A DNA stretch of 64,000 bases. It comes from Komagataeibacter oboediens (GTDB lineage Bacteria; Pseudomonadota; Alphaproteobacteria; Acetobacterales; Acetobacteraceae). The position numbers were made by a program, and so were the translations under genes. A model generated the notes under the pieces. That model was not told the origin of the DNA. It searched no databases and was given only the letters and a program-made list of their open reading frames with translations. Positions 1 through 8,358 of this stretch are shown piece after piece (position 1 is the first letter of the stretch; the number at the start of each line of letters is the position of its first letter). Location of the stretch: contig NZ_NKTX01000007.1 in the NCBI RefSeq assembly GCF_003207815.1, positions 1 to 64,000 on the forward strand, given 5' to 3'.

Positions 1-135
1 TTCTTCCGCCAGCTGCTTCAGCTGCTCCACCGAAAGGTTGCGCATGTCATGCGGCATGCGAACCCGGTCAAGCTGTGGGTAGCGCCCAAGGGTCGGAATC
101 GCGGGTTTGGTCTGATCCATGATGTTCGCGTCCAT
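1..135 (-). CDS. dxs: 1-deoxy-D-xylulose-5-phosphate synthase, N-terminal fragment (gene runs off the left edge)
   Basis: Only the first 45 codons lie in the window. The translation contains a short leader followed by PTLGRYPQLDRVR and LSVEQLKQLAEE, which matches the very start of DXS, the thiamine-diphosphate enzyme that condenses pyruvate and glyceraldehyde 3-phosphate to open the MEP isoprenoid pathway. Two in-frame ATGs exist, at 135 and at 120. I chose 135 because AAGGA lies about 13 nt upstream of it, while nothing resembling a ribosome binding site precedes 120. It is divergent from hpnH, so isoprenoid supply and hopanoid tailoring are neighbours, and ispE of the same pathway lies 8 kb away. 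The assignment rests on a short stretch and on context. Confidence 0.8.
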   Translation of the reverse strand, partial: MDANIMDQTKPAIPTLGRYPQLDRVRMPHDMRNLSVEQLKQLAEE

Positions 136-570
136 TATTCTGTGTTGGTCCTTGCCCCGTTCGTGGGGAGGAACCAACCCGGGTTTCGGTTTGGCCAGCC
201 AGCCCCGGGATCGGGGCTGGTGCGGGCTGCTCCGGCGGCGATGAATGGCGGCTCATGGCACGAAAACCATGGCGACCGTAGCGTAATCGCGATGTGTTAC
301 TCCGGTTAAGCGTGTAAATACAGTCTCTAATTCTGTGACTGTTGTTAATTGGCCACACCAAAGCTGATAGCAATTGAATACAGGATGGTTTCTGTCCTAT
401 ACCCTCGCGAAAGGCTTCATGTGTCGTACAAGTCCGCAACCTCGGCATGCTCTGAATGCACGGCTGGGTGATGTTGGACTTGTTTTCTCGTAGGTGGATG
501 TGTCCATAGTCCGACCTACCAGACTTGAAATATGAGACCGGCGTTGGGCCGGTGCAGGAGCAGAGGTTTC
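136..570. other. Divergent intergenic region between dxs and hpnH
   Basis: These 435 bases contain no credible gene. They must hold the promoters of dxs (leftward) and hpnH (rightward). The middle part (about 300-400) is less GC-rich than the surroundings. The only promoter-like pair I can point to is the one listed at 374-403. A weak inverted pair TAGGT/ACCTA occurs around 491-518, probably without meaning. Confidence 0.6.
374..403 (+). promoter_or_regulatory. Candidate sigma-70-type promoter for hpnH
   Basis: TTGAAT (374-379) and TATACC (398-403) are separated by 18 bases in the less GC-rich part of the dxs-hpnH gap. This would give a 5' leader of about 160 nt. The call rests on sequence resemblance only. 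Confidence 0.3.
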
Positions 571-1758
571 ATGGCCGTTCCTATTATGCAGGCAGTCCGC
601 GTCGGTGCCTATGTTGTCAAGCAGCATGTCACGCGACGCAAACGTTATCCGCTCGTGCTTATGCTCGAGCCCTTGTTCCGCTGTAACCTGGCCTGTGCCG
701 GTTGCGGCAAGATCGACTATCCCGCCCAGATCCTGAACCAGCGCATGACCCTGCAGGAATGCCTGGATGCGGATACCGAAGCGGGCGCGCCGGTCATCGC
801 CGTGGCGGGTGGGGAACCGCTGCTGCACAAGGAAATGCCCGATATCATCCGTGCGCTGATCGCACGCAAGAAGTACGTATATCTGTGCACGAACGCCCTT
901 CTTCTGGAAAAGAAGATGGACGATTACGAGCCGAATCCCTTCTTCTCGTGGGACGTACACCTTGATGGTGACCCGGCGATGCACGACGCGTCGGTGTGTC
1001 AGGACGGCGTGTACGAACGCGCGGTCGCCGCCATCAAGAAGGCGAAGGCCCGCGGATTCCGCGTGTCGATCAACTGCACCCTGTTCGATGGCGCCGATCC
1101 CAAGCGCGTTGCCGCCTTCTTCGACGAAGTGATGGCGATGGGCGTGGACGGCATCATGACCGCGCCGGGTTACGCTTACGAACGTGCGCCGGATCAGGAG
1201 CACTTCCTGAACCGTCACAAGACGAAGCAGCTGTTCCGTGACATCTTCCGTCTGGGCAAGGGCAAGAAGTGGCGCTTCACGCAGTCGCCGCTGTTCCTGA
1301 ACTTCCTGGCCGGGAATGAGCAGTACCACTGCACCCCCTGGGGCAAGCCGCTGCGCAACGTCTTTGGTTGGCAGCGCCCGTGCTACCTGCTGGGTGAAGG
1401 TTATGCCAAGAGCTTTGAAGAGCTTATGACCGACACCGACTGGGATGCTTACGGCACCGGCAATTACGAAAAATGCGCCGACTGCATGGTCCATTCCGGC
1501 TACGAATCCACCGCCGTGATGGATGCCGTCCGCCGTCCCTGGCACATTGCCAAGGTCGCCCTGTTCGGGCCGGAGACGGAAAAGCCGATGGCGCCGGAAA
1601 TCTCGCTGGCGAACCAGCGTCCGGCCGAATACGTGTTTACCCAGCACGTTGACGCCAAGATGGAAGAACTTGCCGCCCGCAAGAAGCCCGCGGCCCCGCC
1701 GCGCGTGAACAAGGTGGCGGCTGCCCCTGCTGCGGAAACGGCCGACGCGGCTGACTGA
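571..1758 (+). CDS. hpnH: HpnH, radical SAM adenosylhopane synthase
   Basis: This 395-residue protein belongs to the radical SAM HpnH family, which attaches the 5'-deoxyadenosyl group to diploptene to form adenosylhopane, the first step of extended (C35) hopanoid synthesis. The cluster-binding cysteines C38, C42 and C45 are present in FRCNLACAGC, followed by the SAM-binding GGEP stretch. The N-terminus MAVPIMQAVRVGAYV is typical of the family, so I start at 571, with AGGAG about 10 nt upstream, rather than at an in-frame ATG 39 bases earlier. The C-terminus carries a low-complexity Ala/Pro/Lys tail. A strong terminator follows. The divergent dxs gene supplies isoprenoid precursors. Confidence 0.95.
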   Translation: MAVPIMQAVRVGAYVVKQHVTRRKRYPLVLMLEPLFRCNLACAGCGKIDYPAQILNQRMTLQECLDADTEAGAPVIAVAGGEPLLHKEMPDIIRALIARKKYVYLCTNALLLEKKMDDYEPNPFFSWDVHLDGDPAMHDASVCQDGVYERAVAAIKKAKARGFRVSINCTLFDGADPKRVAAFFDEVMAMGVDGIMTAPGYAYERAPDQEHFLNRHKTKQLFRDIFRLGKGKKWRFTQSPLFLNFLAGNEQYHCTPWGKPLRNVFGWQRPCYLLGEGYAKSFEELMTDTDWDAYGTGNYEKCADCMVHSGYESTAVMDAVRRPWHIAKVALFGPETEKPMAPEISLANQRPAEYVFTQHVDAKMEELAARKKPAAPPRVNKVAAAPAAETADAAD

Positions 1759-1792
1759 TCGCGTTCATTCACGCGGTCATGCACGGTTTTGG

Positions 1793-1826
1793 AAAAGGCG
1801 GGACACAGGTCCCGCCTTTTTCTTTT
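1793..1826 (+). terminator. Rho-independent terminator of hpnH
   Basis: A perfect 12-bp stem AAAAGGCGGGAC / GTCCCGCCTTTT encloses the loop ACAG and runs into TTTCTTTT, 34 bases after the hpnH stop codon. Confidence 0.9.
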
Positions 1827-1897
1827 GCATGCGTATTGTCCAGCCATGTCCGCGCGGTGTGCCCGCGCGCGTGATTATGCTGTAGGATCAGGGGATC

Positions 1898-3187
1898 ATG
1901 GTTGTCTCATTGATTGTCATACTGGGTCTTGTCCTGCTCAACGGGCTTTTTGCCATGGGCGAACTGGCCCTGATTTCCGCTCGCCGGGCGCGGCTTGCCA
2001 TTCTGGCGCGTGATGGTGTCAAGGGATCGGACCGCGCCCTGAAACTGGCGGGAGACCCGCAGAGCTTCCTGCCCACCGTCCAGATCGGCATGACCCTTGT
2101 CTCCATTCTGGAGGGCACCTTCGGCGGCAACAGTATCGAAGCAGGCGTCAGCCACTGGCTGTCCCATATCCCTGCCCTGCGCTCCATTGCGGATGAACTG
2201 GCCATGTTCCTAGTCGTCAGCAGCATTACCGCGGTCATGCTGGTGCTGGGGGAACTGGTGCCCAAGCAGATCGCGCTGCGGCAGCCCGAACTGATCGCAG
2301 CGCGCCTGTCGCTGCTGCTGGAATGGATGGCGTGGCTGACGCGGCCCATCGTGTGGCTGCTGGGGCGATCGTCGGAGCTGGTGCTGAAGCTTATGGGTAT
2401 TGGCGGCGCGATCCGGCAGTCCGTCTCGGTCGAGGAACTGCGGGCCTACATTGCCGAAGGGGCGCAGGCTGGCGTGCTGGAGCAGGAAGAGCGCGACATG
2501 ATCGAACGCCTGCTACGCCTGGCCGAACGTCCCGTGCGGGCCATCATGACCCCACGGAACGAACTGTGCTGGGTGGAACGGCATGTGCCCCGTGCGCAAC
2601 TGCTGCAGGTCCTGCGTTCGACCACCTATTCCCGCATCGTGGTGTGTGAGGGAGGGGTGGATAACCCGGTGGGCGTGATACTGGCCAAGGACATGCTGGA
2701 CCGGTTTCTGGATGGCAAAAGCCCATCAGTGGAAATCGGGCTGCGGCATCCCATTTCGGTGCCCGATACGCTGTCGGCCTTTGACATGCTGGAGCGTATG
2801 CGCGCGTCCCCGCTAGGCCTTGCGCTGGTGCTGGATGAATATGGGTCGTTCGAAGGGATTGTGACCTCGTCCGACCTGTTTGGCGCCATTGTGGGGGAAC
2901 AGCATGAACCGGGGAACACGCCGCCCCAGCGGCTGGCGCATGATAATGTGCTGGTGCTTGACGGGTCCATGCCTGCGGATGAGGTGAAGGACCGGCTTGG
3001 CCTGTCCGACCTGCCAGCCGAAGGCAGCTATCACACCCTTGCGGGGCTGATATTGGCCCTGCTGCGGCGCGTGCCGGCCAGGGGGGACAAGGTTGTCTTT
3101 TCCGGCTGGCTGTTTGAGGTGCTGGAAATGGAAGGGCGCCGCGTGGTGCGCGTGCAGGCCAGCCGCCAGCTTCTGGCGGAAAACTGA
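1898..3187 (+). CDS. CNNM/CBS-domain integral membrane protein (hemolysin C / CorC-like family)
   Basis: The 429-residue protein has the standard order of this family: an N-terminal CNNM (DUF21) membrane domain with hydrophobic segments around residues 1-25, 100-120 and 135-155, a CBS-domain pair around 205-330, and a C-terminal transporter-associated domain from about 345 with the DEYGSFEGIVT motif at the end of the CBS region. Members are linked to magnesium or cobalt export; older annotations call them hemolysins. It stands alone, with a bidirectional terminator between it and the convergent lytic transglycosylase gene. The substrate is not shown by the sequence. Confidence 0.85.
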   Translation: MVVSLIVILGLVLLNGLFAMGELALISARRARLAILARDGVKGSDRALKLAGDPQSFLPTVQIGMTLVSILEGTFGGNSIEAGVSHWLSHIPALRSIADELAMFLVVSSITAVMLVLGELVPKQIALRQPELIAARLSLLLEWMAWLTRPIVWLLGRSSELVLKLMGIGGAIRQSVSVEELRAYIAEGAQAGVLEQEERDMIERLLRLAERPVRAIMTPRNELCWVERHVPRAQLLQVLRSTTYSRIVVCEGGVDNPVGVILAKDMLDRFLDGKSPSVEIGLRHPISVPDTLSAFDMLERMRASPLGLALVLDEYGSFEGIVTSSDLFGAIVGEQHEPGNTPPQRLAHDNVLVLDGSMPADEVKDRLGLSDLPAEGSYHTLAGLILALLRRVPARGDKVVFSGWLFEVLEMEGRRVVRVQASRQLLAEN

Positions 3188-3215
3188 CTGCTGCGTCCTT
3201 CCGTATAAAAACAGG

Positions 3216-3292
3216 AGAAGTTTTCGGGTGCTGCCTTTTCAAAAAGGCGGCGTTCCCGGATGATTTCTGGAAAACGCTTTACCGGAAGCGTC
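3216..3292 (-). repeat. Tandem-hairpin intergenic repeat, copy 1 (reverse orientation)
   Basis: Read on the minus strand, this copy contains GGGAACGCCGCC-TTTTTGAAAA-GGCAGCACCC preceded by a degenerate GCTTCCGGTAAAGC hairpin and followed by GAAAACTTC. It has the same two-hairpin layout as the copies near 9.34, 27.46 and 32.5 kb. Relative to the convergent pair around it, it lies beyond the 3' end of the lytic transglycosylase gene. Confidence 0.7.
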
Positions 3293-3343
3293 CTTCAATG
3301 TTCGGGACGTTCCACAGGCAGGGTATTTCAGACGGCGTGCCAT

Positions 3344-3383
3344 AAAAAAAGGGCGTCCCCCGACAATGGGACGCCCTTTTTTT
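3344..3383. terminator. Bidirectional terminator between convergent genes
   Basis: A 16-bp perfect stem AAAAAAAGGGCGTCCC / GGGACGCCCTTTTTTT with an 8-nt loop has A-tracts and T-tracts on both sides, so it can end transcription from the CNNM gene on the plus strand and the lytic transglycosylase gene on the minus strand. Confidence 0.92.
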
Positions 3384-3401
3384 ACGGATATGCAGAACCC
3401 G

Positions 3402-5378
3402 TTAATGGATGGTGTGGCCGGTATGTCCCGCCATGGCCATTTCCGCGCCAAAACCGGGCCATTCATTGCGGGCCAGTGTTTCCAGCGAAGGCGCTGCAAT
3501 TCCCAGCCTGTCGGCATAGATCCACAGATAGGTGAATGCCCGGCGGACATAATCACGTGTCTCGGTATTGGACAGGCTTTCGATATACAGCAGCGGATCC
3601 TCGCCTTCGTCCATGGTCGCGCTGCGGCGCGAAATGGCGGACGGACCGGCATTATAGCTGGCCAGCATGCGGATCATGTCGCCACCAGGCGGCACATGCC
3701 TGCCACCGGCCTGCGTGGAAAGCTGGGCCAGGTAAAGTACGTAGCGCTGCCCGATATCAAGATTGGTCGCAGGGTCATGCAGGTCCACGGGACGCCGGGT
3801 GAACCGGTCCTTGTCATGCATGACGAAACCGGCCGTGACCGGCATGACCTGCATGAGGCCATGCGCACCGGAGCCTGATACCGCATTGCTGTCGAAATTG
3901 GATTCCAGCCGCGTCAGCGCATAGACCAGTGCAGGGTCCATGCGGAACCCATGTTCAGGCTGCAGCGGCGGCAGCGGGAAGCGGGATGCGTGGGTACTGT
4001 GCTCGCTCTCGTTCGTGTCGATCAGCATGAGCATCTGGGCCGACAGGTCCTTCATGTTCATGGCGTCGGCCACCATCTGGGTGGAATGGCACAGTGCGGC
4101 GTCGTTCTGGATATCGGGCCACATGCGGCGCAGGGTGGCTTCTGCCCGGTCACGCTCACCCACCTGCAGCAGGGCGAAGGCCCGGCGTCCCGCCGGTGTG
4201 GCGGCCACGGCCTCGATATCGATTTCACCCAGCACGCGGCTGCCCGCATGGATGGTCTGCTGTTCGGCGGCCAGCGTCATGGCGGCGTTCGGGCCGATGG
4301 TACCGGATGGATGGACGGATCTGGAGGCCGGTGTACGCAGGCCAAGGATCTGTGAGGCCAGAAGGCCGTAGAACGTATGTGGTGCCGCGGCCGCGCGGTG
4401 CAGCCAGGGATGGTAGGCCGCCACGTCACCCGTCGCCTGATGGGCGCGTGCGGCCCAGTAAGCGGCACCGGCGCGGATGCCGCCCGGTGTCAGGCTGGCG
4501 CGTGATGCGGCTTCGAACAGGGGTTCAGCCATGTCCGGCCGTCCCTGCCGCCATGCGGCCAGACCAGCCACATAACCCGCAAGACCCAGCCGCTGGCCAG
4601 ATCTGGCAAAGGCATCGCGCGCGATTGACATGGCCAGCCGGTTTTCACCGCTGCTGAACATGGTCATGGCGATTTCTGCCTGAAGATGGGCTGCATACAG
4701 GTCATTCATGCCCGGCGTCACCGCGATCAGGTGCAGGGCGCTGCGTGCCCCCTTTACCCCCTGCGCGGCACGTTCGCGCACCGTGTGGTCAAGCAGGCTG
4801 TTGCGGGTAAACACGCGGAGCGAGGGGTCATCCTCCTCCGGCAGGCGGATATGCTGCGGGGGGTGACTGCTGTCCAGCGCGTTATGGGCCGGCGCTGGCG
4901 GCAGGGGGCCGCCCCTGTTGGGCATGGAGGACAGCAGGGAATAGATCGCGGGCGAATCCGCAAGCCCCGAAAACGTCCGCAGCCATAACCTCAGCTGTCC
5001 GGGGCTGGCATGGTAGGCGGGGTTGAGATACCGCGCGGCCAGGATGTCCCCCAGCAGGGTATCATCATGGATCGCGGCCGTTTCATGGATTGCGGCATCG
5101 AACTTGCCATCCGCCTGCAGCCGGAACACCCGGCGGATACGGCTGACGTCATCGGGCGAGAGGGGACGCGGCAGCCCGGCACTGCCCTGCGTGGGCAGAC
5201 GCGGAAGGGCGAGTGCCGTTTCCTCGTTATGGTCGCCGTGGCTGGCCGGATCCTGATCCGGCCTTCCGGCGTCCACCGTTTGGGCACGCAGCGGCGCGAA
5301 CGCCGCTCCTGCCAGAAATGCGGCGCCAGCCAGAAAGGCTGCCACCGCGTGATGGGGGGTATTGAGTGTCCCTCGCAT
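3402..5378 (-). CDS. Soluble lytic murein transglycosylase (Slt70-like)
   Basis: This 658-residue periplasmic enzyme cleaves the MurNAc-GlcNAc bond of peptidoglycan with formation of 1,6-anhydro ends. It has a signal peptide containing a tandem LAGAAF LAGAAF repeat, a long alpha-helical superhelical region (about residues 60-465), and a C-terminal SLT domain with the catalytic glutamate in RLESNF (near residue 492), then GLMQVMP and the ASYNAG motif. I start at the ATG at 5378, which gives a clean signal peptide; a TTG at 5417 is also in frame, and neither has a strong ribosome binding site. It is monocistronic, with a terminator directly after its stop. Confidence 0.88.
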   Translation of the reverse strand: MRGTLNTPHHAVAAFLAGAAFLAGAAFAPLRAQTVDAGRPDQDPASHGDHNEETALALPRLPTQGSAGLPRPLSPDDVSRIRRVFRLQADGKFDAAIHETAAIHDDTLLGDILAARYLNPAYHASPGQLRLWLRTFSGLADSPAIYSLLSSMPNRGGPLPPAPAHNALDSSHPPQHIRLPEEDDPSLRVFTRNSLLDHTVRERAAQGVKGARSALHLIAVTPGMNDLYAAHLQAEIAMTMFSSGENRLAMSIARDAFARSGQRLGLAGYVAGLAAWRQGRPDMAEPLFEAASRASLTPGGIRAGAAYWAARAHQATGDVAAYHPWLHRAAAAPHTFYGLLASQILGLRTPASRSVHPSGTIGPNAAMTLAAEQQTIHAGSRVLGEIDIEAVAATPAGRRAFALLQVGERDRAEATLRRMWPDIQNDAALCHSTQMVADAMNMKDLSAQMLMLIDTNESEHSTHASRFPLPPLQPEHGFRMDPALVYALTRLESNFDSNAVSGSGAHGLMQVMPVTAGFVMHDKDRFTRRPVDLHDPATNLDIGQRYVLYLAQLSTQAGGRHVPPGGDMIRMLASYNAGPSAISRRSATMDEGEDPLLYIESLSNTETRDYVRRAFTYLWIYADRLGIAAPSLETLARNEWPGFGAEMAMAGHTGHTIH

Positions 5379-5568
5379 AGCGCAGCCGGATGTAAGCCCT
5401 GTGCGGGAGGAAAGCAATAGCTAACGCATTAAGGGGTGGTAAATAAGTTTTCAGAACAGATACGGGAACTATATGTAAACAGTAAAAAACATATACTCGA
5501 AACAGAACGAATATCTACCATTCCCAAGCTAATCGCCCGGAATGATTATGTTAATACCCTTTATGATT

Positions 5569-6414
5569 TTAAAGGATGTTTCCGATTGTTTCCCGGATCA
5601 GAAGCATGTCTTTCCATGCATCCCGGCGGGCCGTGGCGCTGGCGCGCAACTGTAGCGGATGGCGCATGGGCAACGCCTGGATCGTGGGCACGGTTGCACC
5701 GTCATCCGCACAGTCGGGGGGCAGGGGCAGGTCGCGCCACCGGCCCCGCATGCGCGCCGCCGTGGTGCGCTGGCCCAGCAGGACGGAGACCGGCAGGTTG
5801 CCCATGAGTACCACGCGCGCGGGCCGCGCCAGCACGATCGCGCGTTGAATGAAGGGCAGGCAGATCCGTGTTTCGGCAACCGAAGGGGGCCTGCCGCCCG
5901 GCGGCCGCCATGGAATGACCGGCGCGCGCAGCAGGGTCGCCTGGTTTATGCCGATACTGCTGAACATGGCGGTGACCAGCGCCCCGCTTTCCCCGGCAAA
6001 GGGCTGGCCGCCGCGATCCTCGTCCGCATCCGGGGCTTCGCCAACCAGCATGAGTGGTGCCCCCTCCGGTCCCGCGACAAAGACGCTGTGGGTGGCCGTT
6101 TCACGCAGGCTGCACCCTTCGAAGGCGCAGATGGCGGCATGCAGGTCCGCCAGCGTGCGCGCGCCACGTGCCGCCTCCCGCGCCGCTGCCACGGCCTGTT
6201 CCACCAGCGGGGCGGACCCGCGTGGGACAGGGGGGGGCGGGCGGTGATTTTTATGTGCATTCCCCGCGCCTGCCTGTATGGGGGGGGGCTGTGTCGTCCG
6301 GGGGTGGTCGTGTATCGTGGGGGCAGGCGCCAGCCGGTCATGCGGGTGGCTGTCCAGCGCGTCATCGGCGCCCCATTCGACATACAGGCGTAACAGGGAC
6401 AGGGAATCAGTCAT
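5569..6414 (-). CDS. Uracil-DNA glycosylase family protein (family 4/5-like), with altered motif 1
   Basis: The 281-residue protein has the alphaproteobacterial family 4-like uracil-DNA glycosylase layout, removing uracil from DNA in base excision repair. Motif 1 reads GEAPDADED, where the family normally has GEAPGA; the later WRPPGGRPP and RHP motifs are recognisable. The full set of four iron-sulfur cysteines of classical family 4 enzymes is not seen: C-x4-C is present near the start of the domain, but the cysteine normally before RPPG is tryptophan. About 75 N-terminal residues are Pro/His-rich and include two G-tracts on the plus strand (6230-6237 and 6280-6288). The start at 6414 is the first that gives a sensible N-terminus and leaves 99 bases to the divergent TPR gene. 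Confidence 0.75.
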   Translation of the reverse strand: MTDSLSLLRLYVEWGADDALDSHPHDRLAPAPTIHDHPRTTQPPPIQAGAGNAHKNHRPPPPVPRGSAPLVEQAVAAAREAARGARTLADLHAAICAFEGCSLRETATHSVFVAGPEGAPLMLVGEAPDADEDRGGQPFAGESGALVTAMFSSIGINQATLLRAPVIPWRPPGGRPPSVAETRICLPFIQRAIVLARPARVVLMGNLPVSVLLGQRTTAARMRGRWRDLPLPPDCADDGATVPTIQALPMRHPLQLRASATARRDAWKDMLLIRETIGNIL

Positions 6415-6513
6415 CGGATGGATATATCCCGCACAGGCAATGCAGGCATGCGCCGTTCCGTCCCCATGCGCAGGGTTTGGCAGCGGGCGCCGCACGCGGT
6501 AGATTCTGGCGTC

Positions 6514-8358
6514 ATGCTCTTACCTCGTCTGTCACGCATGGTCGTGGCCGCCCTTGTTGTACCGCTCATCGCCGGGATTCCCAACCGGGAAATACACGCC
6601 GCAACTCCGGATGACACCATCATTCAGGCAGGACAGCACGATCTGGCCACCAACCTGCTGGTGGGCAGCGTTGCCGCCAGCGAGGGTGATAACGCCAGCG
6701 CCGCGCTGGCCTTCCGCAACGCAGCACAGCTTGCGCCGACGTTCCGCCTGTTCAGCGAACGGGCGTTTTATTACAGCATTCTGGCTGGCAGCCCGGAGGC
6801 CGCGACACTGGCCCGCTGCCAGACACCCGGCGTCATGTCCGCGCTGGTGCTGGGGAATGCCGCGGCTCTTGCCGGGAAATGGGACGAAGCCCTGACGCAG
6901 TACCAGGGCGCGCCCGCAGACCAGATCATGACCCTGCTGCGGCCGTTGCTGCGGGCCTGGGCGCTGCAGGGCGCGGGCCGCACGGATGAAGCGCTGGCCG
7001 CACTTGAGCCCGCGCGTCAGGATCGTGCGCTGGGGGGATATTATACCCTGCATGCCGCCCTTGTGGCCCAGCTGTCGGGCCAGCAGATGCGCGCGGATAC
7101 GCTGTTCCGGCAGGCGGCCAGCATGACGGGCGGCGACCTGTTCACCTCGCTGGTCATGGCGCGGTGGCTGGTGACGCAGGGGCACGTGGCGGACGCGCAG
7201 GCCCTGATCAACCAGCGCATCACGGGCATGCCGGTGCTGGAGGCGGCGCGCGCCAACATCATGGCCATGATCCAGCGCCCGGTGGTGACCCGCGCGACGC
7301 AGGGACTGGCGCAGGCATACGGGCTGATTGCCCTGCTGATCGACCAGCAGTTCTATGCCCGCGATGGCGTGGATGATGATCACCAGCCCGTTGATGCGGC
7401 AATGGAGATCGGCACCCTGCGCGGAACCGAACAGATGATGCTGCGCATGGCGCTGATGCTGGACCCGGCGGATTCGGAAGCGCGGCTGCTGCTGTCCTCC
7501 ACGCTTCATGCCCGCAAGCAGGACCGACAGGCGCGCGAGGCGCTGGACGGCGCGCCCGTCGATGACCCGCTGCTGCCGGTCTACCGGACCGAACAGGCCG
7601 ATCTTGACGTGGTGATGGGACATAAGGAACAGGCGGCGCTGGAACTGCGCGACCTGCTGCGGCAGGCCCCCGATGACCGCATGCTGTGGTCCAGCCTTGG
7701 CGATGCGCTGCTGGACCAGCAGAAATGGGCGGAAGCACTGGATGCGTACCAGCATGCCATGGCGCTGACCCACCACCCGCTGGAAGGCGATGACTGGCGG
7801 CTGCTGTTCGGGCAGGCGATCGCACAGGAACGGCAGGACCACTGGCCGCAGGCGCGTGCGCTGCTGCAGCATGCCCTCCAGCTGTCCCCGAACGAGGCGG
7901 ACCTGCTGAACTACCTCGGTTATTCCATGGTCGAACATGGCGGCGACCCCGCCCAGGCGGAAACCTACCTGCGGCGCGCGCTGGCGCTGGCACCATCCGA
8001 CAACCAGATCCGTGACAGCGTGGGCTGGGTGCTCATGCGGCTTGGCCATGTGGCCGAAGGCCTGCCCCTGCTGGAACAGTCCGCCGAGCAGATGCCACAG
8101 GACCCGGCCATCAATTACCACCTTGGCGTTGCGTACTGGATGGCGGGGCGCAGGCTGGAAGCGGTGAATGAATGGCAGAACGCAATCCAGTTCCAGCCCG
8201 ACCCCATGGACCGGCGCAAGATCACGGCGGCACTGACCTACGCCCGGGCATGGCAGGCCAATGCGGGGCATCCCGGCGTGGTGCTGCCTGCTGACCTCAG
8301 GCCTGCGGTTACCCCCGCCGCTCCTTCCCATTCACAGGCAAATGGAACCCATCACTGA
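6514..8358 (+). CDS. Secreted or membrane-anchored tetratricopeptide-repeat protein
   Basis: This 614-residue protein begins with a hydrophobic segment (MVVAALVVPLIAG) fitting a signal peptide, followed by TPR units along most of its length. The clearest lie between about residues 440 and 580, with typical A-x-x-x-Y and P-x-D patterns such as ALSPNEADLLNYLGY and ALAPSDNQIRDSVGW-like helices. TPR proteins are protein-interaction scaffolds; the partner is unknown. Its stop TGA overlaps the ispE start (TGATG), so the two are translationally coupled, an arrangement that recurs in alphaproteobacteria. The start at 6514 lacks an obvious Shine-Dalgarno sequence, and upstream ATGs are possible. Confidence 0.8.
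   Translation: MLLPRLSRMVVAALVVPLIAGIPNREIHAATPDDTIIQAGQHDLATNLLVGSVAASEGDNASAALAFRNAAQLAPTFRLFSERAFYYSILAGSPEAATLARCQTPGVMSALVLGNAAALAGKWDEALTQYQGAPADQIMTLLRPLLRAWALQGAGRTDEALAALEPARQDRALGGYYTLHAALVAQLSGQQMRADTLFRQAASMTGGDLFTSLVMARWLVTQGHVADAQALINQRITGMPVLEAARANIMAMIQRPVVTRATQGLAQAYGLIALLIDQQFYARDGVDDDHQPVDAAMEIGTLRGTEQMMLRMALMLDPADSEARLLLSSTLHARKQDRQAREALDGAPVDDPLLPVYRTEQADLDVVMGHKEQAALELRDLLRQAPDDRMLWSSLGDALLDQQKWAEALDAYQHAMALTHHPLEGDDWRLLFGQAIAQERQDHWPQARALLQHALQLSPNEADLLNYLGYSMVEHGGDPAQAETYLRRALALAPSDNQIRDSVGWVLMRLGHVAEGLPLLEQSAEQMPQDPAINYHLGVAYWMAGRRLEAVNEWQNAIQFQPDPMDRRKITAALTYARAWQANAGHPGVVLPADLRPAVTPAAPSHSQANGTHH

Noticed and set aside
491-518. Short inverted pair TAGGT/ACCTA upstream of hpnH as an operator
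   Set aside because: Only five bases per arm with a long spacer; such pairs are expected by chance.
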